Shown here piece by piece: positions 42,174-54,168 of a stretch of DNA of 64,000 nt. The translations under genes were made by a program, and so were the position numbers. The stretch is from Ehretia macrophylla (lineage: Eukaryota > Streptophyta > Magnoliopsida > Boraginales > Ehretiaceae). The stretch covers positions 17,004,840 to 17,068,839 of the forward strand of contig CM075767.1 in the NCBI GenBank assembly GCA_037974665.1. The letters run 5' to 3'. The notes under the pieces were generated by a model. It worked only from the letters and a program-made list of their open reading frames with translations, was not told where the DNA came from and did not search any database. Each line of letters opens with the position of its first letter. Within the stretch, counting starts at the first letter, position 1.

Positions 42174-43159
42174 TCAGCAATCCTAATATGGAACAAGGCG
42201 GTGGATAAGCATGCACCTCTAAATTTTCTCTCAAGCTCCACCGCGTTCACCTTTTTCTTCGTCTCATCTTCTCAACTTCTTCTTCTTCGTTCTTCATCTA
42301 GCTCCCTCCTTTGCTTTGATCTTTTTTGTATCATACTTTTAGTTGTTTGTGTGGGTTTCTTACGTTCGCGTTTAGTTATCTTCTTTTACTTGCTACCGGA
42401 TGGGGTTTTCGGTGATCCGCATTCAATGATATTCATCTTTTCTTCTCTTGTTCTCGTTGTACAGCCTATCGGCGTGGTTGCTTTTGCCCCCATCGCCTCG
42501 CTCGTGATGCTCTTCCTTCTCTTCCCCACCATATTGTTCACCACTTGTATTGGTAGTATTATTGGAGGTTTTAGGTGGACTACTCCTTCGCCGTTGAGGT
42601 TTGAGTCTCTATTGGAGACTTTGACTATCTCCCTGCACTTTGGGTCATGCGTCCCTTCATGCGTTTGTTCGTTAGCTGCTATTTTGACAGCTCCGGTGGG
42701 TGGGTTATTCGTGGATTGAATGTTAGTTGTTGGGTATTCTTGCCACTGTTTTGGCTATTGGAAGATCGTTTGTTGTCCCCTATGTTTGTTGCCTGCTCCT
42801 CGCCGAAGTTTCGCTACCGTCCAGCTCCTATGCTTATCCTTACCTCTTTGGACATGGTGTTTTTCACGTTGTCTCTATGCTGCTCTCTAGTTTCGCTATC
42901 GTCCAGCTCCCATGCTTATCCTTTTCTCTTTGGACATGGTGCTCTTCATGTTGTCTCTAGGCTTCTCTCTATTGTTCTACTTTTATCACTTGTTTTCATT
43001 GGTCTCTTTGGTTGTATTTTATCTTTTTTCTTGGGCTCTTGTTGGTTGAGGGTGAGCCTAATCTTTTGTATTCATGTTTGTTAGTTAATAACATTAATAT
43101 CATCTTGACAAAAAAAAAAAAAAAAAACTTAGCAATCCTCTCTTACAAAAAAAAAAAAA
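42174..43159 (+). mobile_element. Outer poly(A) insertion split by a nested retroposon
   Basis: GACTTATTTGACGTAGTC (42156-42173) and GACTTATTTGACGTAATC (43160-43177) form an 18-bp direct repeat. Between the left repeat and the inner element is only TCAGCAATCCT, and after it CTCTCTTAC plus about 13 A. The original insertion was thus a very short poly(A)-tailed stub. Confidence 0.65.
42185..43127 (+). mobile_element. LINE-derived retroposon with poly(A), nested
   Basis: 943 bp ending in 18 A, with AGCAATCCT direct repeats at 42176-42184 and 43131-43139. Its middle (TTGGTAGTATTATTGGAGG, then AGGTGGACTACTCCTTC) parallels 48700-48745 of the LINE. It shows no RT or endonuclease. Frames of 172 and 145 codons have biased Leu/Ser/Phe composition and match no protein. 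It resembles a short element made of LINE 5' sequence plus a tail. Confidence 0.65.
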
Positions 43160-43177
43160 GACTTATTTGACGTAATC

Positions 43178-44540
43178 AGTCAACATGTTAATTGGGTAGT
43201 GTTTTAGGGTTACAACACAACCCAATTCGATAATAACCCAACTCAATCCAACCTAGTTGCTAAAATACTAGGTTGGGTTATAACACATACAACAATACTG
43301 CAAATTGAGTTGGATTCAAGTTTAAAAACTATAAACTAGCTCAGATAATAATCTAGCCCAGCTCGATTTGGTACCCCAGTCCAACTCAATTCAGTAATCC
43401 AACACAGCTTAATTAAGTAAAATAGCTCAGCTCGATTTGGTAAACTAGTCCAATTCAATTCAGTCTTTTTTCTAAGTGAAGTGATATTGTGCATGACCAC
43501 ATTTTTTTAGGTAACGTCAGATCTGCACAATGAGTCATGACCATAATTTTTTTTTCTTTTGGTCAAAGCATGACCACAATTAGCTATACTATAGTCTATA
43601 GGAAAGCAACAAGGATTATCGAAGATGGAAGAGGATTCTGAAGAATATATGTACTATGAGGGAAAGAGCTCATCTATTGAAGATCTCGAAGATTAATTGT
43701 CGGAAGAACAATATTAGTTGAAGAAAGAAAGAAATTAAAACATTAGTTTGTAAAAGTTTTATTTGTTTTACAACTAAAATAATTAGTTTGAACATGATTT
43801 TTTGTTTTGATTTTTGTATTATTTCTCATATCAAATTTTAATTTTTGTAAGTTCACATTTTTTACTTAGTAACATTTTGAGTTATTTTTAAAATTTTGTA
43901 TTGTCTCAAAATTTAGTAATTCATTAATATATATATATATATATATATCTTATTTTTTTGTTTAAAAAAATGGACTGACCAGAATCTAACCCAATTAACC
44001 CATTTAACTTAGTCCATTTATTAATTGGGCTAAATGAGTTCACTGGTCGAGCTATCTTAACTCGGCTCAAATACCATGTTGAGTAATTAGCCCTTTAAAA
44101 ATAGTTTTGGAAGTACAATAAAGAAAAAAAATTGTAACATCTCTTTGTTTGAGAAAAAAAAGGCTGGTAACTAATAAAGCGAAAGTAACTAGCACCCTTT
44201 GGATAGCACAAAATTCAAAATGTGTTTTCTTAAATTAATATTAATTTTCAACTCTCTTATGCCACTAAATCAAAGTAGACACTGAAGTTAGAATGGAGTG
44301 AATAACAGGAAGTAACTACTTTGTCCCCACCTTCTTTTGATCATGAGCCGGAATGAAGGAACCGTTTTGAATTTGGATCCTCTCAATTTACTCTTTTTTT
44401 TTTTTACCCTCCCATTCCCATTTTTTTTCTTCTTTTCTTTTATCCCATCCCCACCTGTCCCCATCTTATGAGATTCGGACTTTGGTCTTTCAATAATCAG
44501 GAGAAAAATTAAGTACATATATTAAGTAAAATTGTAAAAT
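43178..44540. other. Intergenic, no gene seen
   Basis: Stretches at 43200-43460 and 43965-44090 are rich in repeated AACCCAA and AGCTCGATTTGGTA motifs and may be parts of a decayed element; no termini were found. The rest is AT-rich. Confidence 0.5.
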
Positions 44541-44543
44541 TAT

Positions 44544-44616
44544 AAAATTATTAGGTCAGCCACATTACAAGTGAGGACAACATCCCGGCCCTTCCCGTGG
44601 CTGACCTAATAATTTT
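44544..44616. repeat. Perfect 20-bp inverted repeat hairpin upstream of the middle defensin
   Basis: The arm AAAATTATTAGGTCAGCCAC at 44544-44563 is perfectly complemented at 44597-44616, with a 33-base loop. It lies about 470 bases before the defensin ATG. The GC-rich loop and perfect arms stand out from the AT-rich flanks. Confidence 0.85.
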
Positions 44617-44993
44617 CTTTCGATTAAAAGGAAGGTCAAAGATAATATTTCACTTTCAACAAATGTTCACTCTAAGAATAGACCTAATAATATTCTAATT
44701 TATCGTTTGTTTCACATCTATGATCCATACTTAAACATGGCAAATACTAGATTTTTTAGTGCTTTGATGCATCAATTACCATTTTCCATTTCATGCTCAA
44801 AATACCTCCATATATCACGGGAAAAATGTTAGTAGTTATGTAAATGAACAGATGAACGAGTAAGGATTATTACAAGTATCACCATGTTGAATGCAATTTA
44901 ACTTGTGTTGAAGTTAGCATTGATCGACCAAAAAAAAAAAAAAAGAAGTTAGCATTGAGAATTTCTTTGGTTGTAGTCATCTCTGTTGATATG

Positions 44994-45001
44994 TATAAAA
45001 G
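44994..45001 (+). promoter_or_regulatory. TATA box of the middle defensin gene
   Basis: TATAAAAG 84 bases before the ATG, a spacing similar to the other two defensin genes. Confidence 0.7.
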
Positions 45002-45084
45002 CCTGCAATAGCCATGACATTGAGGATCATATCCCCTACATTAAGAATTAAAATCTGCATTGAATTAGTCTTTCGAATTCCAAG

Positions 45085-46271
45085 ATGAAGGGCATTAATC
45101 TGGTTACCACGGCTCTTTGCCTGCTGTTGCTCTTCACCAACAATGGTTTTTTTTTTTTTCTCTATCTCATCCATGCGATGTTGCATCATTACATTAATTA
45201 CGGCTTCAATTCTGTTTGAGTTTTGTTACAATTAATTTAATTTGTACGATGCTCTTATATTGATAAGATAGAACCGAATAATTTTTAATATAGTATTAGA
45301 GTTGAGAGTCAATTCTTGTTCATCCACGTTTGAATTATGTTTCTTACTCATGAAACCCATACTTTTAAAGAAAAGGTTAAATACTCATTTTGGTCATTTA
45401 TTTTTGACTTGATTGACAAAATAGTCTCTTATCTTTAAAAGTGATATATTTCAGTCCCTTATCTTTTATTTAAGTGACATCGTTAGACATTTTTAGTAAT
45501 TTCGTTAAAAAATTGACGGAAAATATACGTACTAAACGTGCAATTTGGGAAAAAAATAAGAGAAATTTGCTAATCATGTGCATTTTCCGACATTTTTTTA
45601 ACGAAATTACTAAAAATGACAAACAGTGTCACTAGGACGAAAGATAAGAGACTGAAATATATCACTTTTAAAGATAAGAACTACTTTATCAATCAGGTTA
45701 AAGATAGAGATCAAAATAGGTATTAACCGTAAAAAAAATTGCATAGTTTTGACGACGTCGATTCAATTGCTCCATGCAAACCGAAAATGCGGTTATTTAA
45801 GTTTATTACTCGAAATTTTGGCTTGAAAAATGACCAAGGCTGCATCATTAGAAAAATAACCATTATAGGGGCGTCATTGCATCAAAATCATGTCTAGATT
45901 TTTCCCTCTATTTTTGTTCTATAACGTTACTGCAAGATGGTTTCCTTTTGCCAGCGTTAGTGATAACCATTGTAAGACAATATTTGTCTTTCAAATGAGA
46001 GGAAAAATTAATGTTTTTCCCTCTGCATTTAGAGATGGTAATGTTGTCTCTGTCATTGTCTCATTCTCATCATGGCTTTTAATAACATGATATTTATGCA
46101 GAAATGGGTCCTATAACGGCAGAAGCGAAGACATGTCTTTATAAGAGCAAAAACTTTTGGGGACTATGTTTTAGTGAAGTTAGGTGCTCTAACGTTTGCC
46201 AACGCGAGGGCTATCAAGGAGGCGATTGCCGTGGATTACGCCGTCGATGCTTTTGCTTTAAAGATTGTTGA
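45085..46271 (+). CDS. Divergent plant defensin between units B and C
   Basis: Exons 45085-45145 and 46102-46271 (AATG|GTTTTT...TATGCAG|AA), phase 1 as in the paralogues, giving 76 residues. The signal peptide (MKGINLVTTALCLLLLF) and linker NNEMGPITAEA precede a 47-residue mature peptide with the same eight-Cys spacing. The gamma-core GDCRGLRRRCFC is conserved. Between the first two Cys and in the first loop it differs strongly from the other two genes (LYKSKNFWGL against ESQSHRFKG). The 956-bp intron contains a foldback MITE. No defect is visible. It is not part of the B/C repeat, so it is an older paralogue. Confidence 0.93.
45375..45728. mobile_element. GGTTAATACC-type foldback MITE in the defensin intron
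   Basis: Arms of about 150 bp pair around a centre near 45555 (GTTAAATACTCATTTTGGTC against the end AAAATAGGTATTAACC). Same family as 35783-36105. The RNA of the intron would form a long hairpin. Confidence 0.75.
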
Positions 46272-46322
46272 GATGATTCAAGGAGTGCTTCACCAATCTT
46301 TTTATGTACTTCTATGTTTCGG

Positions 46323-46328
46323 AATAAA
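46323..46328 (+). terminator. Polyadenylation signal of the middle defensin
   Basis: AATAAA about 52 bases after the stop codon. Confidence 0.55.
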
Positions 46329-46521
46329 ATGTTAAATACTGTCATATTTCGCTCTTTTACTCTTTCACTCTTCCGTATATAATATAATTATTATCATATA
46401 TACTAAAAATTTGACAATTAATACATGAATTATGACTATCTAAAAAAGGGGTGAAAAGCGACACAAAGCATTGCCCAAAAATTTTATCCATGCTAGTTGA
46501 ATATTTTGCAAAACTATCAGA

Positions 46522-48309
46522 CTGTTTGAAACAATGAATTCCATAAAATTTTGTGAAATTTATTTGCAAATTCAATTTTTAGTGTTTGGAAGTACCTTTT
46601 AAAAAAATTAAAAATCAACAATTTTCTTATACTTTGCCCATATAGGGCTCAAGAAGTGGAATTTTCAAAGTCATATTTTTTAAAATTTGTTGCTAATTTT
46701 TTAGGACAAAATTACCCCTAGGTTTAAGAATGGACTTTGACTAAAGCACAACGATAAAGAAAAAAAATTCATTGCCTCTCTCCCTGTTTCTTTTTCACAA
46801 AAAAAAAGGTAAATAGCCTCAGACCCCTCTGTGGTCAAGCAAAACTAGCTACAATCTTATTGTGGTCTAAAAATTATTGTCGGACCCCCTTGTAGTGCTA
46901 CCTTAGGTGCATACCCACCACTATCATTTGATTCTGTCAAAAAAACTAACTACGGCAATAAATTGACCGTTATACCCTTATTAAATAGAAACAATCAACG
47001 TTGTCTTTTACTTCTCCGACGGCTCTCGTCATCAATATCACCGACAACGACAACCTTGCCTTCTTCTTCTTCTTCTTCTTCATACCGGCGTAGAAGAGAA
47101 ATTGTACCGTGGCGGAGGATGGCAACATGGAGAAGCTAGGTTTCGTGGTTGTCACTAGGTGACCCATCGCCAGAGAATATGCGAAAGCTATAGAAAAAAA
47201 AATGGTGAAGAAGCTGACACGGGTCCTCTTCGATTCAGGGGTTTTGGGTGATTCAAAATTAGTTTTTAATACACCAAAAGAATTGCAGGGGGAAGACAAA
47301 TCTATTGATGAAGTCGATTCTCATGATTTTCATTGAATTTGTATTACAAGATGAAGCTGAGATAAATGTGATAAATTGGTGAAAGATGGTCATTTTCACT
47401 TTGTGTTGTTTGTATTAAATGTAAGAAGATCTTAATTTGAACAATATACCCAAGTTTATATATCAGTTCCATAAAAAATTTCTCTTGAACGGCGGAAGAC
47501 AAATTTGTTGATGAAGTCGGTGTATCTTGTCGTTGTTGGAGGCGTCAACGGAGAAAAGCTTGAAGTCGGCTAATATTGTTTTTTTTCTTGTGACAAAGGG
47601 TATTTTAGTCAATAAACACACTTATTTGGTCAGTTCAGACGCAAAACACAAGCGTGGTTGGCACTCTCTGCTAGTTTGGACATAAAAGTTGATGGAAGGG
47701 GGGTTGTATGCATGTAGGGTAACAACACAGACGGGTCCGGCTATAGTTTTTGGAACACGTGGGGTCGTGGCTAGTTTTGCTTGACCATATGGGGGTTTGG
47801 GGCTATGCACCCCAAAAAAAAAAAAAAAAAAAAAAAATTCAAAGCCTCTCTCACCCTTTCTTTTAAGCTTATTTTTTCTTATTAAATGTATAGTTGAATT
47901 TAAAGTTACTTTGTCACTTGGAATGCAGGTTTATTTTGTAATCTTGAACTGATGATTGGAGTTATGATTTATTTTCTATTGCTTAACTTTATTGAAAATT
48001 TTTCTTTGTTGTTTTTTTGCTTTTTTGCTTTTTTGGGATAATTTTAGGATAATAGCAATAATCAATAATGTGATGAGATGATAACTTATCACAAACCTAA
48101 TTTCAATATAACAAAAGGGCATATAAGTAGAATAAAAATATTAATTCTAATTCCACATATACTTCAAACACAATTTGTATTCGCAAATAACATAATTGAC
48201 TTAAGACTGTTTTACAATTTCAAACAAAGGAATTCATTTGTAAATTCAAATCCTCGCAAAATTCATTTATAAATCAAATGAATTCTAAACCTCAATTACT
48301 TCTGAACAG
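46522..48309. mobile_element. CTGTTTGGAA-type MITE interrupted by another element
   Basis: Ends CTGTTTGAAACA and TTCTGAACAG. Without the nested 46808-47813 insertion it is about 780 bp, close to the 797-bp copy in unit C. Internal blocks such as AATTCCATAAAATTTT and TTATTTGCAAATTCAA are shared. Confidence 0.65.
46808..47813. mobile_element. Long-TIR element (Mutator-like?) nested in the MITE
   Basis: The start GGTAAATAGCCTCAGACCCC and the complement of the end GGGTGCATAGCCCCAAACCC continue into matching TGGTCAAGCAAAACTAGC, an inverted terminus of about 45 bp. A runs of eight or more bases flank both sides and may be the target duplication. No transposase. The first bases resemble the element at 35575. 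Confidence 0.6.
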
Positions 48310-48349
48310 TATGTAATGAAGCAATGTTTAAGAGATTGCCAAAGTGAAT

Positions 48350-51300
48350 GACCATTAATTTTTTCTCTCTACAAACCCTTACGCGAGGGTTTTGACTTTG
48401 CCATCTCTCGTTGAAGGTCTCATTTCCATTGTTGTGTGATGTTTTTCAATACTCTGACCATTGCCCGGTAGCACTTACTTTCTCTTAGTCTATTTTCTTT
48501 GCTTTCTTTTTATTCTATTTTTGTTTCTTGTACAGATCTTTCCTTGTTTTAGATGGATGTTTAAGTTTTTCTTTTGTTTGTGGCTTAATCATTTCCTGTG
48601 AGGCTCGTTTGTGCTGTATAGGTCATTGCTGGTGTTTAACCCATTACACTTCCTTGCTGCTACTACTCATTCTCTTCATCCCCGTGTTGTTGTCTACCTG
48701 TGTTGGTAGTGTTGCTGGAGACTTCAGGTGGACTGCGCCTTCACCGTTTAAGGTATGAGATTCTTTATCAATTGGAGATTCTGTCTATCTACGTTCCTTC
48801 ATCCTAGGTCACATGTCCTTTTAAGTGTTTGCTCAATGCTTGCTTGTGATGGGCTATTGGTTATTATTTTGGTGGCTTCGGTGAGTGTTTATGGGTTGGG
48901 TATGGCTGGGTTGTTACCCATGTTTGGCTTCGATGCTTTTGGTTGGGATTTGGCGATGTTGTGATTGCCGATTTACGTATTGCTATTGCAGGTTTTGTTC
49001 TTTGGCGTTGGTTTGTTGTTTGCTACAGTTTCATTTGTTGGGCTTTGGGCTTTTGGTTTGCCCTATATTTTTTTCTTTCTATTTTGTTCTTTGTTGGGCT
49101 TGCTTATGGGTCCAACTGGCTATATTTTTCTTTGACATTTTTGGTTTGCTCGAGACTAAGATCAAGCTGAGCAATGCCCAATCTGTGGTGAATAGAAGAT
49201 TCAAGAATTGGGGGTTTACGAATAACTACGACCATTCTCGTAGAGGGAAATTTTGATTTTTTTGGGATAAACAGAAAGTTACATGTGATATGGTGGAAAC
49301 ATGTGACCAAGCTATTCTATGCCGATTCATCCTACCAGATGATAGCTAATGATGGTACTCCTGTTTTGTTTATGGAAGTAATGACTATACGGAGATGAGA
49401 AGTTTATGGGCTAAACTAATAGAATGGTCTAGGAAGTTTGATGATATACCTCTTTGTGTTCTCGGGGATTTCAATGAAATCCTCAAAACCGAGGAAATGT
49501 TAAGATGTGATTGTCTTCCAATTGAAGAAGTTGAATTCAAGAAATTCCTTGAAGATGCAGAGCTCATTGAACATCAGTGTACAGTTCCTGAGTACACATG
49601 GACAAATAATGCTACTGATGGTATTGTTAGAGCCAGCAAGCTCGATAGGGTATTGGTTAACAGCGAGGGGATTTGCAAGGTTTTTGAGTTTGAGGTGAAA
49701 GTGGAAATGTCGTCTTTATCAGATCACTGTCCTTTAATAGTTACCATTTTCTAGAAGCAGTCTCAACGAGCTGCTCTACTCAAGTTTTATAATATTTGAA
49801 CATCTCATTAGGAGTATCCTCATCTTATTGAGAGATTGTGGTCTCAACAAGTGGAAGGATACCCCATGTTCTATTTAGTTCAAAAGCTTAAGAGTATCAA
49901 AAGTGCATTGAAGACTTTTAATCATGAAAAGTTTAAAAACACCGAAGGTACCATTGTGGTTGTTTCTCCTCTCATTCACTGGAGCAAGAGCAGATGTTGA
50001 GGTTACAATCAGAGCAAGCACTTGAGAAGGAGGAATCAATTTTGAAACAAAAATCCAGAGTCCTGTGGTTGAAAGAAGGTGATCAAAATACTTCATATTT
50101 TCATAAAGTTATTCAGGACTGTAAAGCGAGAAACAATATCCACTCACTTATCAAAGAGGATGGCAGTTTCACTAAGTCAGGTATGAAGGTTTGAGATACT
50201 ATCATTGATTATTATTCTAAACATCTCGACAAAGAGAATCAAGTTAGTGAAAGCTACTCAGTGGAAGACATCAAATCTATCTTGAATTGCCCAATTTCAG
50301 CCGACCACTGCAATAATTTATTGGCATCTGTTCTTGACTCATAAATTAAAAAGGCATTATTTTCTATCCACATCAGTAAAGCTCCAGGCCCAGATGGTTT
50401 CTTAGCTCACTTCTTCAAGAATTCTTGGGATCTTGTAGGTGATGATGTGTGTAATGCGGTGAGATATTCTGTTCAAGCTGGTGCTATTCTCAAACAAATC
50501 AATGCAACCGCAATTAATCTCATTCCCAAGGTTGAGAATCCAGCTTGTGTGCAAGATTTCAAGCCAATCTGTTGTTGTAATATCATCTACAGATGTATCT
50601 CCAAAGTGATTACTAACTGTTTGAAGGATACTTTAGGCTCTATCATTTCCATTAATCAATTTGCCTTTGTTCCAGGTAAGAAGATTGTTGACAATATTCT
50701 GATTGCTCAAGAGTTAATTAGGAATTATGGAAGGAAGATAATCAGTCCCGGATGTGTTGTTAAGATTGACATTATGAAGGCATATGATTCAATAAGCTGG
50801 CAATTTATCATTAAATGTCTCAAAGCTCTTGAATATTCAGAAGCCTTTGTTAGATGGGTTGAGATAAGCATTGCCACTCCATCATATTCAACTGTCATTA
50901 ATGGCCAGTTTGAAGGTTTTTTCAAGGGTAAAAAGGGGCTCAAACAAGGCGATCCACTTTCACCCCACTTGTTCGTGATAGCTTTGGAAGTTATGTCCCA
51001 ACTGCTTCAGAGATGTTCTAATATGGAAGGGTTTGGATTCCACCCTAAGTACAAAGAAATGAAGTTGAATAACCTTGCATTTGCGGACGATATACTGATC
51101 TTCTCAAAAGCCAACATTCAGTCATTGAATCTTATTGATAAGGCATTGGTTACCTTCTCAAAGTTGTTGGGACTCAAAGTTAGCAATCTCAAAAGTGAAA
51201 TCTTCATTGGGGGATACAGTGAATACGTGAAGAGAAATTTGGCTGAGGTGTTCAATATCAAAATCGGCAAGCTATCAGTCAAGTATCTTGGGATTCCTCT

Positions 51301-52704
51301 CATTACAGGAAGACTCAACAAGAATATGTGCAACCTCATTTGCTCCAAGATCACAAACTGTATTGAACATTGGGCTAACAAATGACTTTCTTATGCAGGT
51401 AAGCTCCTTCTAATCAAGTCTGTTCTTTCGAGCATTACTTATTACTGCCGTAATATTTTCCTTCTCCCTAAAGGAGTTGTATATGAGATTGAAAAGAGGT
51501 TCACTGCCTTCTTATGGAAAGGGGGTGGCAATTGTGTGAAAGGAGCTAGAGTTGCTTGGTCAGAGGTTTGCAAGTTGAAGGAGGAAGAAAGATTGGGTAT
51601 TCGTAGCCTTGCAGATATTAACTTTGTTGTTGTCCCTAAACAATTTTGGCACACGTATACTGATGCAAACTCTCTTTGGGGATACTGGATGAATAGGGTA
51701 CTCCTAAACCATGACAATATATGGTCTGTGGATATCCCTATTAATACAAGTTGGACTTGGCGAAATATTTTGAGATGCAAGGAGAAGGCAAGAGACTTCG
51801 TTCAGCACAGAATGGGTAATAGGGAAAGAACCTGGTGGTTTTGGGATCCTTGGCTCCCTTGTGGTAGAATGGTGGATTTTGTTCGAGATAACAATATTGC
51901 TGTTCCTTTCGAGCTGATTAATGAAAAGATGGTTAGATTCATTAGAAGGAACCATTGGAATTGGCCTCTTGAAATCAATTTTATGAACTAGTTGACGACT
52001 TCTCTTACTCCCCAGAACTACCAAGAATCTATTGGTTGGTTTGCAGGGAGTAACGGTAAGTTTAAAACTACCTCAACCTGGAATTGCATTCGAGAAAAGA
52101 GAGGGAAGGTGGAGTGGGTAGACCTTGTTTGGAATAAAGCTGTTGTTTCAAAACATAGTTTTTGTACTTGGCTTATGTGCTTAAATCGTAGTCCCACTAA
52201 AGAACACCTACTTAGTTGGGGAGTTATTGATTGCGCAAAATGTTTCTTTATGTGGTTTAGGGATGGAATGCAGGGATCACCTCTATTTTGAGTGCCCTTT
52301 TACCAACATAATTTGGAGATATCTTTCTTCTCTTATTAAAAAGCAGAATATTGTTACCCATTAGGATTTGATGATTATCCTACTTTGTAGGCTTTGCAAG
52401 AAGAAGACACTGAAGGCAGATATCATGAGAGCTATGTTTTGTGTAAGCATTTACTACATCTGGTAGGAAAGAAATAGTAGAATTTATGGAAAATGTATTA
52501 GCTCAGAGGAACAGATGATTGAGAAAATCCTTCTCAATGTTAGAGAAAAAAAATCGTTATAACGTAAATATGTCAATAGTACACAAAATAGATCCCTCTG
52601 TTCTTTATGACATATTACAAATATATTGATGTAAATATCCTTTGTATCTTAATTTTTTTTGCAGTGCAATGAAATGATTACTTGCTTAGTCAAAAAAAAA
52701 AAAA
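48350..52704 (+). mobile_element. Degraded L1-type LINE with poly(A) tail
   Basis: Ends in 14 A at 52691-52704, directly against unit C. Endonuclease and reverse transcriptase remnants lie at 49140-52290. The first 700 bases are a pyrimidine-rich 5' region shared with 42185-43127. ORF1 (RNA-binding protein) and the endonuclease N-terminus are missing. No target duplication was found and the 5' end is approximate. Confidence 0.75.
49140..52291 (+). pseudogene. LINE ORF2 remnant (endonuclease, reverse transcriptase)
   Basis: The endonuclease part begins at LLETKIK and includes GDFNEIL and LSDHCPL (49395-49754). After frameshifts, RT blocks run in one frame from about 49994: SKAPGPDGF near 50385, NQFAFVPGKKIVDNIL, KIDIMKAYDSISW, GLKQGDPLSPHLF, and the catalytic FADD at 51080-51091. 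Stops interrupt it at least at 50192, 50342, 51383 and 51989. The C-terminal part (51992-52291) resembles the zinc-binding RT-associated region. It cannot make active protein. Confidence 0.9.
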
Positions 52705-53308
52705 AATTGATTATTTGAAATCTCAACCATTCATTTTCAAATTTATTTTAACAACTTTTTCCATAATTAAATTTCAAAATGAACGATTTAGGTTTAGAAA
52801 AGATCAAATACAACGAGATGAGGGAAAAAGAAATCTTTAATTTGTCTCGTAATTTTAGCTACTGCTTCTTGTGAGCTAGTGAAAATATTGCTAATTTGAC
52901 ATTTTCGAGCTCTATCTATAATTCATTTGAGGACCGGAAAAAAAAAAAAGAGAAGAAAAAGGAGAACGTATGAACGAGATATAAGGTAAGCATCTCTTGT
53001 TTAACCTCGAACTCTTACGTTAATTTATTAAAATTATGATTTAAACTTAGAATATCTTATTATAACATATTGCTATTCGACTATTCTACCGAACTCTTAC
53101 GTTAATTTATTCTTGGGTTAATCTATTCGACCTTGCCTAAATGAAACTTCAAATCATTCAACTATTTCAAATTTTTGGGAGAGAAAAGGTTATTATGGTT
53201 ATATTTACAGAAGGGAAAAGTATAAAGAAAGGAAATGGTCAAGCAAGCACAAATAATCCGTGTTGATAAAGTTGAATGGGAGAAGTAGTCTCTAGAACAG
53301 ATGGATTA

Positions 53309-53411
53309 ATCAGTCAACGACTTTTATTTAATAACATTTCTAACCAAAGTTTTATTGATAAAAATTGTACAGTTTAAAAGCTAAAATTTCATAATTAAAC
53401 TAAACAGAACC
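53309..53411. mobile_element. Remnant of the Tourist-like MITE, unit C
   Basis: Only the right quarter is left, starting CAGTCAACGACTTTT and ending AACAGAACC before TTA. The left part was deleted together with some flank after ATGGATTAA. Confidence 0.7.
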
Positions 53412-54168
53412 TTAATTTCTTTTGTTATGTAAATACGTGCTTTAATATCTTTGCGTCTGTTACTTAAAAGGTGTCTAGTGTGCACGCTACTTAATTGAAT
53501 TATTAGATCTAAAATATTACTGCAGTAGGACTATAACAATAATAAGCCCTAATCTATTTTTTGTACAAAAGATATACATATTTTGGAAAAAGAAAATATG
53601 AGGTTAGTGGAGGCTACACTAACTCCTATATAAATCCATCTTTTATTGTTCGTTGTACAATAAAAATTGAAATCGTAATTTAAAATCAAAATGTCTTCTA
53701 ATTAAAAAAATGAGTACGTGATCTTTTTACCAAATTCTTGACGGTAAATCTGCCTTTGATTATGCTCTTTATCAATAGTCAAAAGAAACTGCTTCCAGAA
53801 TTCCTTTTTTTCCATAAAGTATCAATTGGATGAGAGATAATATCCCTCAAATGTAAAGTTCTTTTTCAAATAAGCAATAATGTGATATACGTGCCTGTCT
53901 ATTGAGCATCCTTCCAATGTTCTGCACTTTAAAGTCGCCTGTCTTATGAGCATCCTTCCAATGTTCTGCACTTTAAAGTCGGTATAAACTTACGGTTAGT
54001 AGTGGAGCTCTTTATCAAAAACGTTACCTCAGACCACCTAATCAAGATGTTTCTTAGACCATTTAATTGTTGTGACGATAACATGAACACAAAGATAAAG
54101 AGTAAAATAGATAAGATTTAACGTGTTCGCTCACCTTTTTTTTTGTATGAAATAAGATTTAATGTATT

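Noticed and set aside
42201..43084. Frames of 172 and 145 codons with hydrophobic Leu/Phe/Ser stretches
   Set aside because: They lie in the pyrimidine-rich body of a retroposon; the hydrophobic look comes from the T-rich sequence.
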